A stretch of 22,760 bases of DNA from an uncultured Collinsella sp. (GTDB taxonomy: Bacteria; Actinomycetota; Coriobacteriia; Coriobacteriales; Coriobacteriaceae), in the NCBI GenBank assembly GCA_959027945.1, contig CAUFRO010000032.1:1-22760 (forward strand), in the 5' to 3' direction. The position numbers and the translations under genes are program-made. Positions 15,690 through 21,798 of this stretch are shown here, in pieces; the stretch's first letter is position 1, and the number at the start of each line of letters is the position of its first letter. The notes under the pieces were generated by a model. That model was not told where the DNA came from. It saw nothing but the letters and a program-made list of their open reading frames with translations, and made no database searches.

Positions 15690-15722
15690 CCTACCAAAAA
15701 GGGACAGGTTTATTTTGGCAGG
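15690..15722. repeat. GGGACAGG palindrome at the rlmA stop
   Basis: CCTACCAAAA (15690-15699) and TTTTGGCAGG (15713-15722) form an inverted repeat with 9 of 10 pairs around AGGGACAGGTTTA. It begins directly after the rlmA stop codon and recalls the GGGAC repeats elsewhere in the window, though its ends differ. It may help stop or protect transcripts. Confidence 0.6.
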
Positions 15723-15740
15723 TTTTATCTGGGCAAACGT

Positions 15741-15776
15741 AAAGGGCCGACCGCGGGGATGCGCGATCGGCCCTTT
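15741..15776. terminator. Bidirectional terminator between rlmA and a membrane-protein gene
   Basis: AAAGGGCCGA (15741-15750) and TCGGCCCTTT (15767-15776) pair perfectly over 10 bp with a 16-nt loop, with T- or A-runs at either side. It fits convergent genes: rlmA (plus) and the membrane protein (minus, ends 15814). Confidence 0.82.
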
Positions 15777-15813
15777 TAGTTGCTTGATAGCAGGGGTTAT
15801 GGGAGACAGGTGC

Positions 15814-16215
15814 CTACAGGCGGTCCTTGTTTTCGGCCTTAATGTCGTGTGCCTGCTGAATAAAGAACAGGTCGTACACCACGATGACAAAGGCGCCATA
15901 GTTGATGGCGTCGCCGCCAAACGCGGGGAGCGTGAGCACAGCCTGCGCAATCGTGGCGATTGCGGCGACGATGCCGAGCTTAAACGCGCCGCCTACCTGC
16001 GAAGGCTTGTTGGCGCCCTTGATGCCCGCAACGCCCGCGGCGAGATCGATGAGGCCCTTGGCGACAAGCACGACCGTGGCGAGCATGGCGTTCGGCCCGT
16101 AGGTGGACTCGAACTTGCCGGTCGCGATGCCGGCGATTCCAATGACGAGACTGGCGATGCCCAGAACAAAATAAATCAGGGCAAGGATTTTGAGTGTCTT
16201 GCGAGCGGCGCTCAT
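15814..16215 (-). CDS. Small four-helix membrane protein, function unknown
   Basis: The 133-aa protein has four predicted membrane helices (about 9-31, 42-64, 77-98, 104-121) and a charged C-terminal tail (HDIKAENKDRL). I do not recognise a characterised family. I chose ATG 16215 with AAAGGA at good spacing; in-frame codons reaching upstream to 16374 read a non-membrane extension and lack a site. A weak -10 TACAAT (minus strand, 16284-16289) may serve it. It converges with rlmA. No function can be inferred from the neighbours. Confidence 0.7.
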   Translation of the reverse strand: MSAARKTLKILALIYFVLGIASLVIGIAGIATGKFESTYGPNAMLATVVLVAKGLIDLAAGVAGIKGANKPSQVGGAFKLGIVAAIATIAQAVLTLPAFGGDAINYGAFVIVVYDLFFIQQAHDIKAENKDRL

Positions 16216-16443
16216 AGCTGGTCCTTTCGATGCGGGCGCGGAGAATCTGTCGCACCCAGGTTGCGGCACATATCGTGAAGCACATTGTAGTTCAACGGAG
16301 CGATGCATGCGTTTGAAAGCGCTTTGAGCCTGTGCGGTCCAACCTTTCAAAAAGGAAAGCCAGCTGTAAGTCAAATCGATGGCAGCTCATGTGCGGCGCT
16401 GCGATGATGAGGCCGTGATAAGAAGTGAGTCTAAGGAGGAGCC

Positions 16444-16587
16444 ATGATGTACGGACCAGAGCAAGTGCGTGAACCGCGGTCGTTGGGAAGGCGCATGGGT
16501 GATTCTGTGATCGCTGCCGTGTGCACGGGATTGATGGCGGTGCTTTGCATTGGGATGCTGTGGACCATGTCGCATGTGGGACAATAA
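16444..16587 (+). CDS. Small (47-aa) membrane protein
   Basis: An open frame MMYGPEQVREPRSLGRRMGD is followed by one hydrophobic segment (SVIAAVCTGLMAVLCIGMLW, about 21-40), ending TMSHVGQ. It starts at ATG with the very strong AAGGAGGAG seven or so bases upstream. The charged head followed by a single helix suggests a bitopic inner-membrane protein. It lies 63 bp before the rsmJ start and may be co-transcribed with it. There is no known family I can name; coding is supported by the ribosome site and the clean hydrophobic helix. Confidence 0.6.
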   Translation: MMYGPEQVREPRSLGRRMGDSVIAAVCTGLMAVLCIGMLWTMSHVGQ

Positions 16588-16650
16588 CGGACGGTTGGGT
16601 GCCAACTGAGGTGGCGCTCACGTATTCGTTTTGTTTGCTAAGGAGTGTCC

Positions 16651-17355
16651 ATGGGCGTCGTCGATCCCTTTTCTGTTGCTCGGGCCGCGGGGCTTGAGCT
16701 GACCGGGAAGTCCGAGGGCCTCACGCTCACCGACGGCACGATGGAACTGCGCGCCGATTTTGGCCGCATGCTGCCACGACTCAAGCAGGGCCGCCTGCAG
16801 CAAGAGCTGCTGGTAAAGGCTGCGCGCACAAAAGGCATCGAGCGCCCATGGGCGATTGATGCCACGGCGGGCTTTGGTGAGGATTCGCTGCTGCTGGCGG
16901 CCGCGGGCTTTACCGTCGATCTGTATGAACAGGATTGCGTGATCGCGGCACTCCTCAAGGACGCCTTGGATTGCGCGGCAGATGATCCGGCGCTTGCGGC
17001 TGCTGTGGCGCGCATGCGCTTACATGCGGGCGAGGACAGCATTGCCGGCCTTCGCCATACGGCCGAGCTGATCAAGCAAGGCGAGCTCGCGGCTCCCGAC
17101 GTGGTGTATCTGGACCCCATGTTTCCCGAGCGCACCAAGAGCGCGGCGGTGAAAAAGAAGTTTCAGCTCTTGCACCATCTGGAGCAGCCGTGCGCCGACG
17201 AGGAGACGCTGGTCGAAGCTGCGCTTGCGGTGCACCCGCGCAAGGTCGTTATCAAGCGACCGGTGAAGGGGCCGCTGCTTGCCGGCGTTAAGCCGAGCTA
17301 TCAGCTTGCGGGCAAGGCCGTTCGTTACGATGTTTTGGTGCCGCCGCGCCCGTAG
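16651..17355 (+). CDS. rsmJ: RsmJ-family 16S rRNA (guanine-N2)-methyltransferase
   Basis: The 234-aa protein matches RsmJ (UPF0341): motif I DATAGFGEDS at 70-79, LYEQDCVIAALLKDAL at 91-106, the catalytic YLDPMFP at 153-159, then KSAAVKKKF, HHLEQ and KVVIKRPVKGPLL near the end. RsmJ methylates G1516 of 16S rRNA. It is usual in gammaproteobacteria but also occurs elsewhere. ATG 16651 has AAGGAG five bases upstream; a GTG at 16645 would overlap that site. It converges with the small Cys/His gene, and a perfect 7-bp hairpin lies between. Confidence 0.88.
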   Translation: MGVVDPFSVARAAGLELTGKSEGLTLTDGTMELRADFGRMLPRLKQGRLQQELLVKAARTKGIERPWAIDATAGFGEDSLLLAAAGFTVDLYEQDCVIAALLKDALDCAADDPALAAAVARMRLHAGEDSIAGLRHTAELIKQGELAAPDVVYLDPMFPERTKSAAVKKKFQLLHHLEQPCADEETLVEAALAVHPRKVVIKRPVKGPLLAGVKPSYQLAGKAVRYDVLVPPRP

Positions 17356-17360
17356 CTTGT

Positions 17361-17392
17361 GCACGATGGCTGGCGCTTCGCCAGCGCCGTGC
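17361..17392. terminator. Hairpin between rsmJ and the small Cys/His gene
   Basis: GCTGGCG (17369-17375) and CGCCAGC (17379-17385) pair around CTT, extended by GCACG / CGTGC. No strong T-run follows on either strand. It lies between converging genes and probably acts as a weak bidirectional terminator. Confidence 0.5.
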
Positions 17393-17403
17393 CGATGCGG
17401 GGT

Positions 17404-17700
17404 CTATTTCCAAGGGTGCGACGTCAGGTGCCAGCCGCCGCAGTATTCGCATTTGTAGCAGGCCAAACCACGCCGTCCGCGGTTTTCGCAGTCGGCCATA
17501 ACGGCCTCGGCTTCGGCGCGTGTGTCGTAACGGTTTTTGCGCTCGCACGACTTATAGCGCCAAGCCTCGTCGCGCTCGGCGTCCAGGGCGTCGCGGCGCT
17601 CGTCCTCGCGTGCAAACAGGTCGCTCATATCGCCGCCGGTGGCAGCGCCCAAAAACTCGCTTTTGGCTTTTGACCAGGCGGCTCGCTTTTTGCTCCCCAT
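17404..17700 (-). CDS. Small Cys/His (zinc-binding-like) protein of unknown function
   Basis: The 98-aa protein is highly charged (KKRAAWSKAKSEF, REDERRDALDAERDEAW) and ends CYKCEYCGGWHLTSHPWK, with C81, C84, C87, H91 and H95 available to bind a metal. Just before it are KNRYDTRAEAEAV and CENRGR. Similar C-terminal ends occur in small actinobacterial and phage proteins of no known role, possibly nucleic-acid-binding. I chose ATG 17700, with AGGAG ten bases upstream; a TTG at 17721 would add seven residues and overlap that site. It diverges from the GNAT gene, sharing the inverted repeat at 17725-17756. Confidence 0.68.
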   Translation of the reverse strand: MGSKKRAAWSKAKSEFLGAATGGDMSDLFAREDERRDALDAERDEAWRYKSCERKNRYDTRAEAEAVMADCENRGRRGLACYKCEYCGGWHLTSHPWK

Positions 17701-17724
17701 CTGCTTCGCGCTCCTCTCCAAACG

Positions 17725-17756
17725 TTGGTATCATTGCTCAATCAAAGTGATACCAA
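17725..17756. promoter_or_regulatory. Inverted repeat between divergent Cys/His and GNAT genes
   Basis: TTGGTATCA (17725-17733) and TGATACCAA (17748-17756) are perfect inverted arms with a 14-bp spacer, in the 77-bp gap between two divergent genes. TTGGTA lies 18 bp from GATACC on either strand, so the arms may double as promoter boxes for both genes, or form an operator. The true role is unclear. Confidence 0.45.
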
Positions 17757-17777
17757 TAAACGTGAGGTCGCCGCGTG

Positions 17778-18266
17778 ATGATCAGAAAAACCCTCGATAC
17801 CGACATTCCCGCCGTCATGGCTATCTATGACGCGGCCCGCGCCTTTATGCGCGCGCATGGCAACGCCACGCAGTGGCCCGAGGGCACGCCTTCGGCCGAG
17901 CAGCTGGCTGCCGATATTGCCGCTGGTGGCAGTTACGTGTGCGAAGTCGACGGCCGCGTGGTGGCGACGTTTGCCTTTTTACCGGGTCCGGACGAGTGCT
18001 ATGACGTGATTGAGGACGGTCAATGGCGCAGCGACACTCCGTATGCCGTGCTGCATCGCGTGGCATCCGACGGCACCGTGCACGGTATCGCGGCGGCGAT
18101 GTTTGCCTTTGCCAAGGAATGCGCCGACCATCTGCGTATTGACACGCACGAGGACAACTTGCCCATGCAGGGCGCCATCGCCAAGGCGGGGTTCGAGCGT
18201 GTCGGTATCGTCTATGTGTCCGACGGCACGGCGCGTGTCGCGTTTGATTGGCTGCGCGAGGCGTAG
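17778..18266 (+). CDS. GNAT-family N-acetyltransferase
   Basis: The 162-aa protein is a GNAT acetyltransferase, using acetyl-CoA to acetylate an amine. The opening MIRKTLDTDIPAVMAIYDAAR is the usual N-terminal motif, and the end RIDTHEDNLPMQGAIAKAGFERVGIVYV is the common GNAT end (DTHxDNxPMQ...KxGF). The classical RxxGxG/A loop is not obvious, though VHGIAAAMFAFA occupies its place. The substrate is unknown. The start is ATG 17778, with a GTG immediately before it; GAGGT lies 9 bp upstream. It ends before a perfect terminator. Confidence 0.85.
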   Translation: MIRKTLDTDIPAVMAIYDAARAFMRAHGNATQWPEGTPSAEQLAADIAAGGSYVCEVDGRVVATFAFLPGPDECYDVIEDGQWRSDTPYAVLHRVASDGTVHGIAAAMFAFAKECADHLRIDTHEDNLPMQGAIAKAGFERVGIVYVSDGTARVAFDWLREA

Positions 18267-18300
18267 GAGCCAAGGCACGTATCATCACCCAGCTCAAATA

Positions 18301-18328
18301 AAAAATGGCCCCGAGTGGGGCCATTTTT
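18301..18328. terminator. Perfect bidirectional terminator after the GNAT gene
   Basis: AAAAATGGCCCC (18301-18312) and GGGGCCATTTTT (18317-18328) pair over 12 bp around GAGT. T-runs on both strands let it end the GNAT transcript and, on the minus strand, the candidate 6S RNA. Confidence 0.9.
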
Positions 18329-18498
18329 GGTAAAACGCGTCGTTGTGGGACTCGCATTGTTACCGCCCCAGATGAACCCGGGCAGACAAAAAGGGGAGGT
18401 GCCGGCTTTCGCAAGGCGCGAACCTACGAAAATCGCCGCGCGGCAACGCGGGGCGATGAGCTCGGTCGGGGGATAGGGCCCGCTTCGCCCACCGGCCC
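18301..18498 (-). ncRNA. ssrS: Candidate 6S RNA
   Basis: In the 306-bp gap without a gene, the minus strand carries a -10-like TACAAT (18503-18508), then a G/C-rich, self-pairing tract of about 200 nt ending at the 18301-18328 terminator. Near its 5' end, GCGAAGCGGGCC, a UCCCC run and CCGA follow the same order as E. coli 6S (GCAAGCGGGCC, UCCCC, CCGA). Inside is a strong hairpin ATCGCC...CGCG / CGCG...GGCGAT, and 5' and 3' parts can pair (CGGGC with GCCCG). 6S binds sigma-70 RNA polymerase. The similarity was read by eye and the -35 box is weak; RNase P and tmRNA signatures are absent. Confidence 0.5.
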
Positions 18499-18572
18499 GT
18501 AAATTGTATCATCCAGTGTGGAGCGTGAACGCCCGTTGCCGCGTGCGATGGGCTTGCAATAAGAGGAGAGCC

Positions 18573-20576
18573 ATGTCGAAGCAAGCGGTCGTTGGAATCT
18601 TGGCGCATGTCGATGCCGGCAAGACCACGTTGGCCGAGGCCATGCTGTTCAACGCGGGCCGCATTCGCAAGCGTGGCCGCGTGGACGATGGCGATTCGCA
18701 TCTGGACACTAACGCGATCGAGCGCGAGCGCGGCATCACGATTTTCTCGTCGCAGGCCGTGCTCGACCACGGCGATACCCACGTCATGCTCGTGGATGCT
18801 CCCGGCCATGTCGATTTTTCTGCCGAGGCGGAGCGCACGCTGCGTGCCCTGGACTACGCGATTCTGGTGGTGGGCGCCAACGATGGCGTGCAGGGGCACA
18901 CCGAAACCCTGTGGCGCCTGCTTGCACGCTATGACATCCCGACGTTCATCTTCATCAACAAGATCGATTTGGAGAATCCCGGCCGCGATGTTTTGCTGGC
19001 ACAACTCGGGCAGCGTCTTTCCGAGGGCTGCCTGGATGCCAACGAGCTGCTGGCGGGCGGCGCCGTTCAGGAGGACGCTGCTGCGTTGGACGAAGCGGCG
19101 CTCGAGGAGTTTCTTGAAGCGGGTGAGCTTTCTGTCGCAACGCTGTCGCGCATGGTTGCCGAGCGCAAGCTCTTTCCCTGCTTTGCCGGCTCGGCGCTCA
19201 AGGACCAAGGCGTTGACGAGCTACTGGATGGTATATGCGCGCTGATGCGTGAGCAGGCGTGGCTCCCGGAGTTTGCCGCGCGCGTCTATCGTGTCAGCCG
19301 CGGGGATCGTGGCGAGCGCTTGGCTTGGGTTAAAGTGACCGGCGGCACGCTGCGCGCAAAACAGATGATCAGCGGGCATTCTAGTGCCGAGGCGTGGGAA
19401 CAGAAGGTCGATCAGGTACGCATCTATAACGGCGAGAAGTATGAGCTTGCCCAAGAAGTTGCTGCTGGCGGTATTTGCGCCGTGACGGGTCTTGCGCACG
19501 TTCGCCCAGGGGACGCCCTGGGCACGGAGCCCGCGGGCGATGCGCCCGTCATCGCTCCGGTCCTCACCTATACGGTGCTGCCGGGCGAACACGACGTTCA
19601 TGCGGTGTTTAAAGCGCTGAGTGAGTTGGCGGACGAAGATCCCATGCTCGGCGTAAGCTGGAATACGCATCTTGAGCAGATCCATTTGCAGTTGATGGGC
19701 GTCGTGCAACTCGAGGTCGTGCAGCGGGTGTTGGCCGATCGCTTTGGCCTTTCGGTTGCGTTTGAGCCCGGCGGCATTCTCTATAAGGAGACTATTTCGC
19801 GGCCGGTCGAGGGCGTGGGCCACTTTGAGCCGCTGCGCCACTATGCCGAGGTGCATCTGCGCCTGGAGCCGTTGCCGGCGGGTTCGGGTGTGCAGTTTGG
19901 CACCGTGACCTCGACCGACGAGCTCGATCTTAACTGGCAGCGTTTGGCACTCACCAACGCTATGGAGCGCGACCACCTGGGCGTGCTGACGGGCTCGCCC
20001 ATCACCGATGTGCGCATTACGCTCACGGGCGGCCGCGCGCATGCCAAACACACCGAGGGCGGCGATTTTCGCCAGGCCACGTATCGCGCGATTCGCCAGG
20101 GTTTGATGCAGGCGCGCGAGGTCGGCGCAGACGTGTTGCTGGAGCCGTGGTACCACTTTGAGCTCGAGGTGCCGGGGGAGTGCGTGGGCCGGGCGTTGTC
20201 AGATGCCACACGCATGGGTGCCGAGTACGAGCCGCCGACGATGGCGGGAGACCGAGCGAAGCTTGTGGGTCGCGTGCCGGCATCCGAGGTGCAGGATTAC
20301 GCGCTGGAGGTGGCTGCCTACACGAGCGGTCGCGGGCATCTGTACCTGGAGTTCGCCGGCTATGCGGCTTGCCATGATGCCGAGCGCGTAATCGAGGCTG
20401 CCGCCTATGAGCCCGAGGCCGATCTGCCCAACACGCCCGACTCGGTCTTTTGCTCTCACGGCGCCGGCTACACGGTCAAATGGTATGACGTGCCCGCCGC
20501 AGCGCACGTAAAGATCGATCCCGCCGCCTTCCGTCCCTGGCGAGCAGCAGACGCCGAGTTTTTCGGCCACATGTGA
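18573..20576 (+). CDS. TetM/EF-G-like ribosome-associated GTPase
   Basis: The 667-aa translational GTPase has G1 AHVDAGKT at 11-18, the switch segment with RERGITI (51-57), G3 DAPGH at 75-79 and G4 NKID at 129-132, then EF-G-like domains II to V. In overall plan it resembles tetracycline ribosomal protection proteins (TetM is 639 aa). The C-terminal motif NTPDSVFCSHGAGYTVKW is shared by chromosomal GTPases of Clostridia and actinobacteria and is unlike the end of TetM, so this may be a housekeeping ribosome-rescue factor and not an acquired resistance gene. ATG 18573 has AGAGGAGAG upstream; an earlier in-frame start would overlap the 6S promoter. A GACA-type hairpin overlaps its stop codon. 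Confidence 0.85.
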   Translation: MSKQAVVGILAHVDAGKTTLAEAMLFNAGRIRKRGRVDDGDSHLDTNAIERERGITIFSSQAVLDHGDTHVMLVDAPGHVDFSAEAERTLRALDYAILVVGANDGVQGHTETLWRLLARYDIPTFIFINKIDLENPGRDVLLAQLGQRLSEGCLDANELLAGGAVQEDAAALDEAALEEFLEAGELSVATLSRMVAERKLFPCFAGSALKDQGVDELLDGICALMREQAWLPEFAARVYRVSRGDRGERLAWVKVTGGTLRAKQMISGHSSAEAWEQKVDQVRIYNGEKYELAQEVAAGGICAVTGLAHVRPGDALGTEPAGDAPVIAPVLTYTVLPGEHDVHAVFKALSELADEDPMLGVSWNTHLEQIHLQLMGVVQLEVVQRVLADRFGLSVAFEPGGILYKETISRPVEGVGHFEPLRHYAEVHLRLEPLPAGSGVQFGTVTSTDELDLNWQRLALTNAMERDHLGVLTGSPITDVRITLTGGRAHAKHTEGGDFRQATYRAIRQGLMQAREVGADVLLEPWYHFELEVPGECVGRALSDATRMGAEYEPPTMAGDRAKLVGRVPASEVQDYALEVAAYTSGRGHLYLEFAGYAACHDAERVIEAAAYEPEADLPNTPDSVFCSHGAGYTVKWYDVPAAAHVKIDPAAFRPWRAADAEFFGHM

Positions 20577-20601
20577 CAAAGAGACAGCCCCTTTGTCACA
20601 T
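20571..20601. repeat. Hairpin overlapping the GTPase stop codon
   Basis: ATGTGACAAA (20571-20580) and TTTGTCACAT (20592-20601) form a perfect 10-bp inverted repeat around GAGACAGCCCC. It includes the TGA stop at 20574-20576. It may act as a terminator-like stem or as a member of the GGGAC/GACAG repeat group. No T-run follows. Confidence 0.65.
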
Positions 20602-20605
20602 GCTA

Positions 20606-20635
20606 TTGGTATAACTCAGTATAAGTTGGTATAAC
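20606..20635 (+). promoter_or_regulatory. Promoter with a tandem repeat for the AAA ATPase gene
   Basis: TTGGTA (20606-20611) and TATAAC (20630-20635) are 18 bp apart. TTGGTATAACT repeats exactly at 20606-20616 and 20626-20636, 20 bp apart, so a dimeric regulator could bind here too. TTGGTAT also opens the arms at 17725. Confidence 0.45.
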
Positions 20636-20669
20636 TGTTACCAGGGTTTGCCAATCCGAGGAGGCCGAT

Positions 20670-21788
20670 ATGAATCCAAATCCCTTTAAGCCCACAGCTG
20701 GTAAGCGGCCTCCGATACTCATCGGTCGCGAGTCGGTCATCGAAGATTTTGAGGAAGGGCTCGACAACGGCGCCGGAGCGCCGGGCAGGCTCATGCTCAT
20801 TACGGGAAACCGCGGCTGTGGCAAAACGGTTCTCCTGCGGGAGCTGCAACGTCTAGCCAGCGAGCGCGGATGGGCGGTTGTCTCCGATTCCGCTTCGCTT
20901 GGTTTGTGCGACCGCTTGGCCGACGCGCTTCGCTCGAATAAACCCGTTGTGACGTCAATGGAGTTTGGGCCGTCGTTTGGCCGGATGTCGGTCGAGGCGG
21001 CGCGGGCAAAAGGCGAGACATTGCGAGGGCTGGTCAACGAGCGTCTCAAGAAGCTCGGTCCGGGCAAGGGCGTCTTGTTTGCGATTGACGAGGCACAATC
21101 GGTGTCTATCGAGGAACTGGCGGCTCTTGCCGTCCTCTATCAGCAGGTGCTCGGAGACCAGGATGCCACGGGCTTGCCCGATAGCGACCAGCGCGGTCTT
21201 GCGCTGGCGTTCGCCGGCTTGCCCAGTATGGTTGACGATCTGCTCGAAGAGCCGAGCGTGACGTTTTTGCGGCGTGCCCAGCAGCGTACGTTGGGGGCGA
21301 TATCTTTGCCCAAGGTGCGCGATTCATATGTCCAGACGGTCAAAGGTGCTGGTCTTTGCGTTGATGTGGAGACGGCGGACCTTGCGGCACACAAGAGCAT
21401 GGGGCATCCCTATATGGTTCAGCTGGTGGGCTATTACATGTGGCGGTCTGCTGTCCGGCGTGGCTCGCAGGTCATCGAAAGGCGCGATGTCGAGGATGGC
21501 CATGCGGATGCCGTCTCCGAGTTCTACGAAGCAGTTGACGCGCCCCTGTATTACGGGCTTCGCAGTCCGCAACGCCTCTTTATCGAGGCCATGGCGGTTG
21601 ACGAGGGCAAACCGACGCGCATGGCGGATATCATTGAGCGCTGCGAGCGTACCCAGAGCTGGGCGAGTAAATATCGCGCAAGCCTGATTCGCGAGCGCGT
21701 CATCGAGGCTGCCGGATACGGCCTCGTCCGGTTTACCGTGCCCATGCTGGGCGAGTACATTCGCGATCGCATTTTATGGCACGAGTAG
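20670..21788 (+). CDS. AAA-type ATP-binding protein with C-terminal winged-helix region
   Basis: The 372-aa protein has Walker A GNRGCGKT at 46-53 and Walker B VLFAIDEAQ at 135-143, then a long helical region. The last third (ERTQSWASKYRASLIRERVIEAAGYGLVRFTVPMLGEYIRDR) looks like a winged helix, as in the ORC/Cdc6-like and 'archaeal ATPase' group. Such proteins bind DNA or help NTP-driven regulation; I cannot name a specific function. The start is ATG with CGAGGAGG upstream. The UvrA-like gene begins about 11 bp after its stop (GTG 21799), so they may form one unit. A promoter with a tandem repeat lies just upstream. Confidence 0.78.
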   Translation: MNPNPFKPTAGKRPPILIGRESVIEDFEEGLDNGAGAPGRLMLITGNRGCGKTVLLRELQRLASERGWAVVSDSASLGLCDRLADALRSNKPVVTSMEFGPSFGRMSVEAARAKGETLRGLVNERLKKLGPGKGVLFAIDEAQSVSIEELAALAVLYQQVLGDQDATGLPDSDQRGLALAFAGLPSMVDDLLEEPSVTFLRRAQQRTLGAISLPKVRDSYVQTVKGAGLCVDVETADLAAHKSMGHPYMVQLVGYYMWRSAVRRGSQVIERRDVEDGHADAVSEFYEAVDAPLYYGLRSPQRLFIEAMAVDEGKPTRMADIIERCERTQSWASKYRASLIRERVIEAAGYGLVRFTVPMLGEYIRDRILWHE

Positions 21789-21798
21789 GGTGATAAAG

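Noticed and set aside
16292..16621. Minus-strand frame between the membrane-protein and rsmJ genes
   Set aside because: It crosses the small 47-aa gene antisense, has no ribosome site and no hydrophobic or domain pattern.
19221..20156. Minus-strand frame of 311 codons inside the GTPase gene
   Set aside because: It is an antisense shadow with unusual Ala/Arg/Gln-rich composition.
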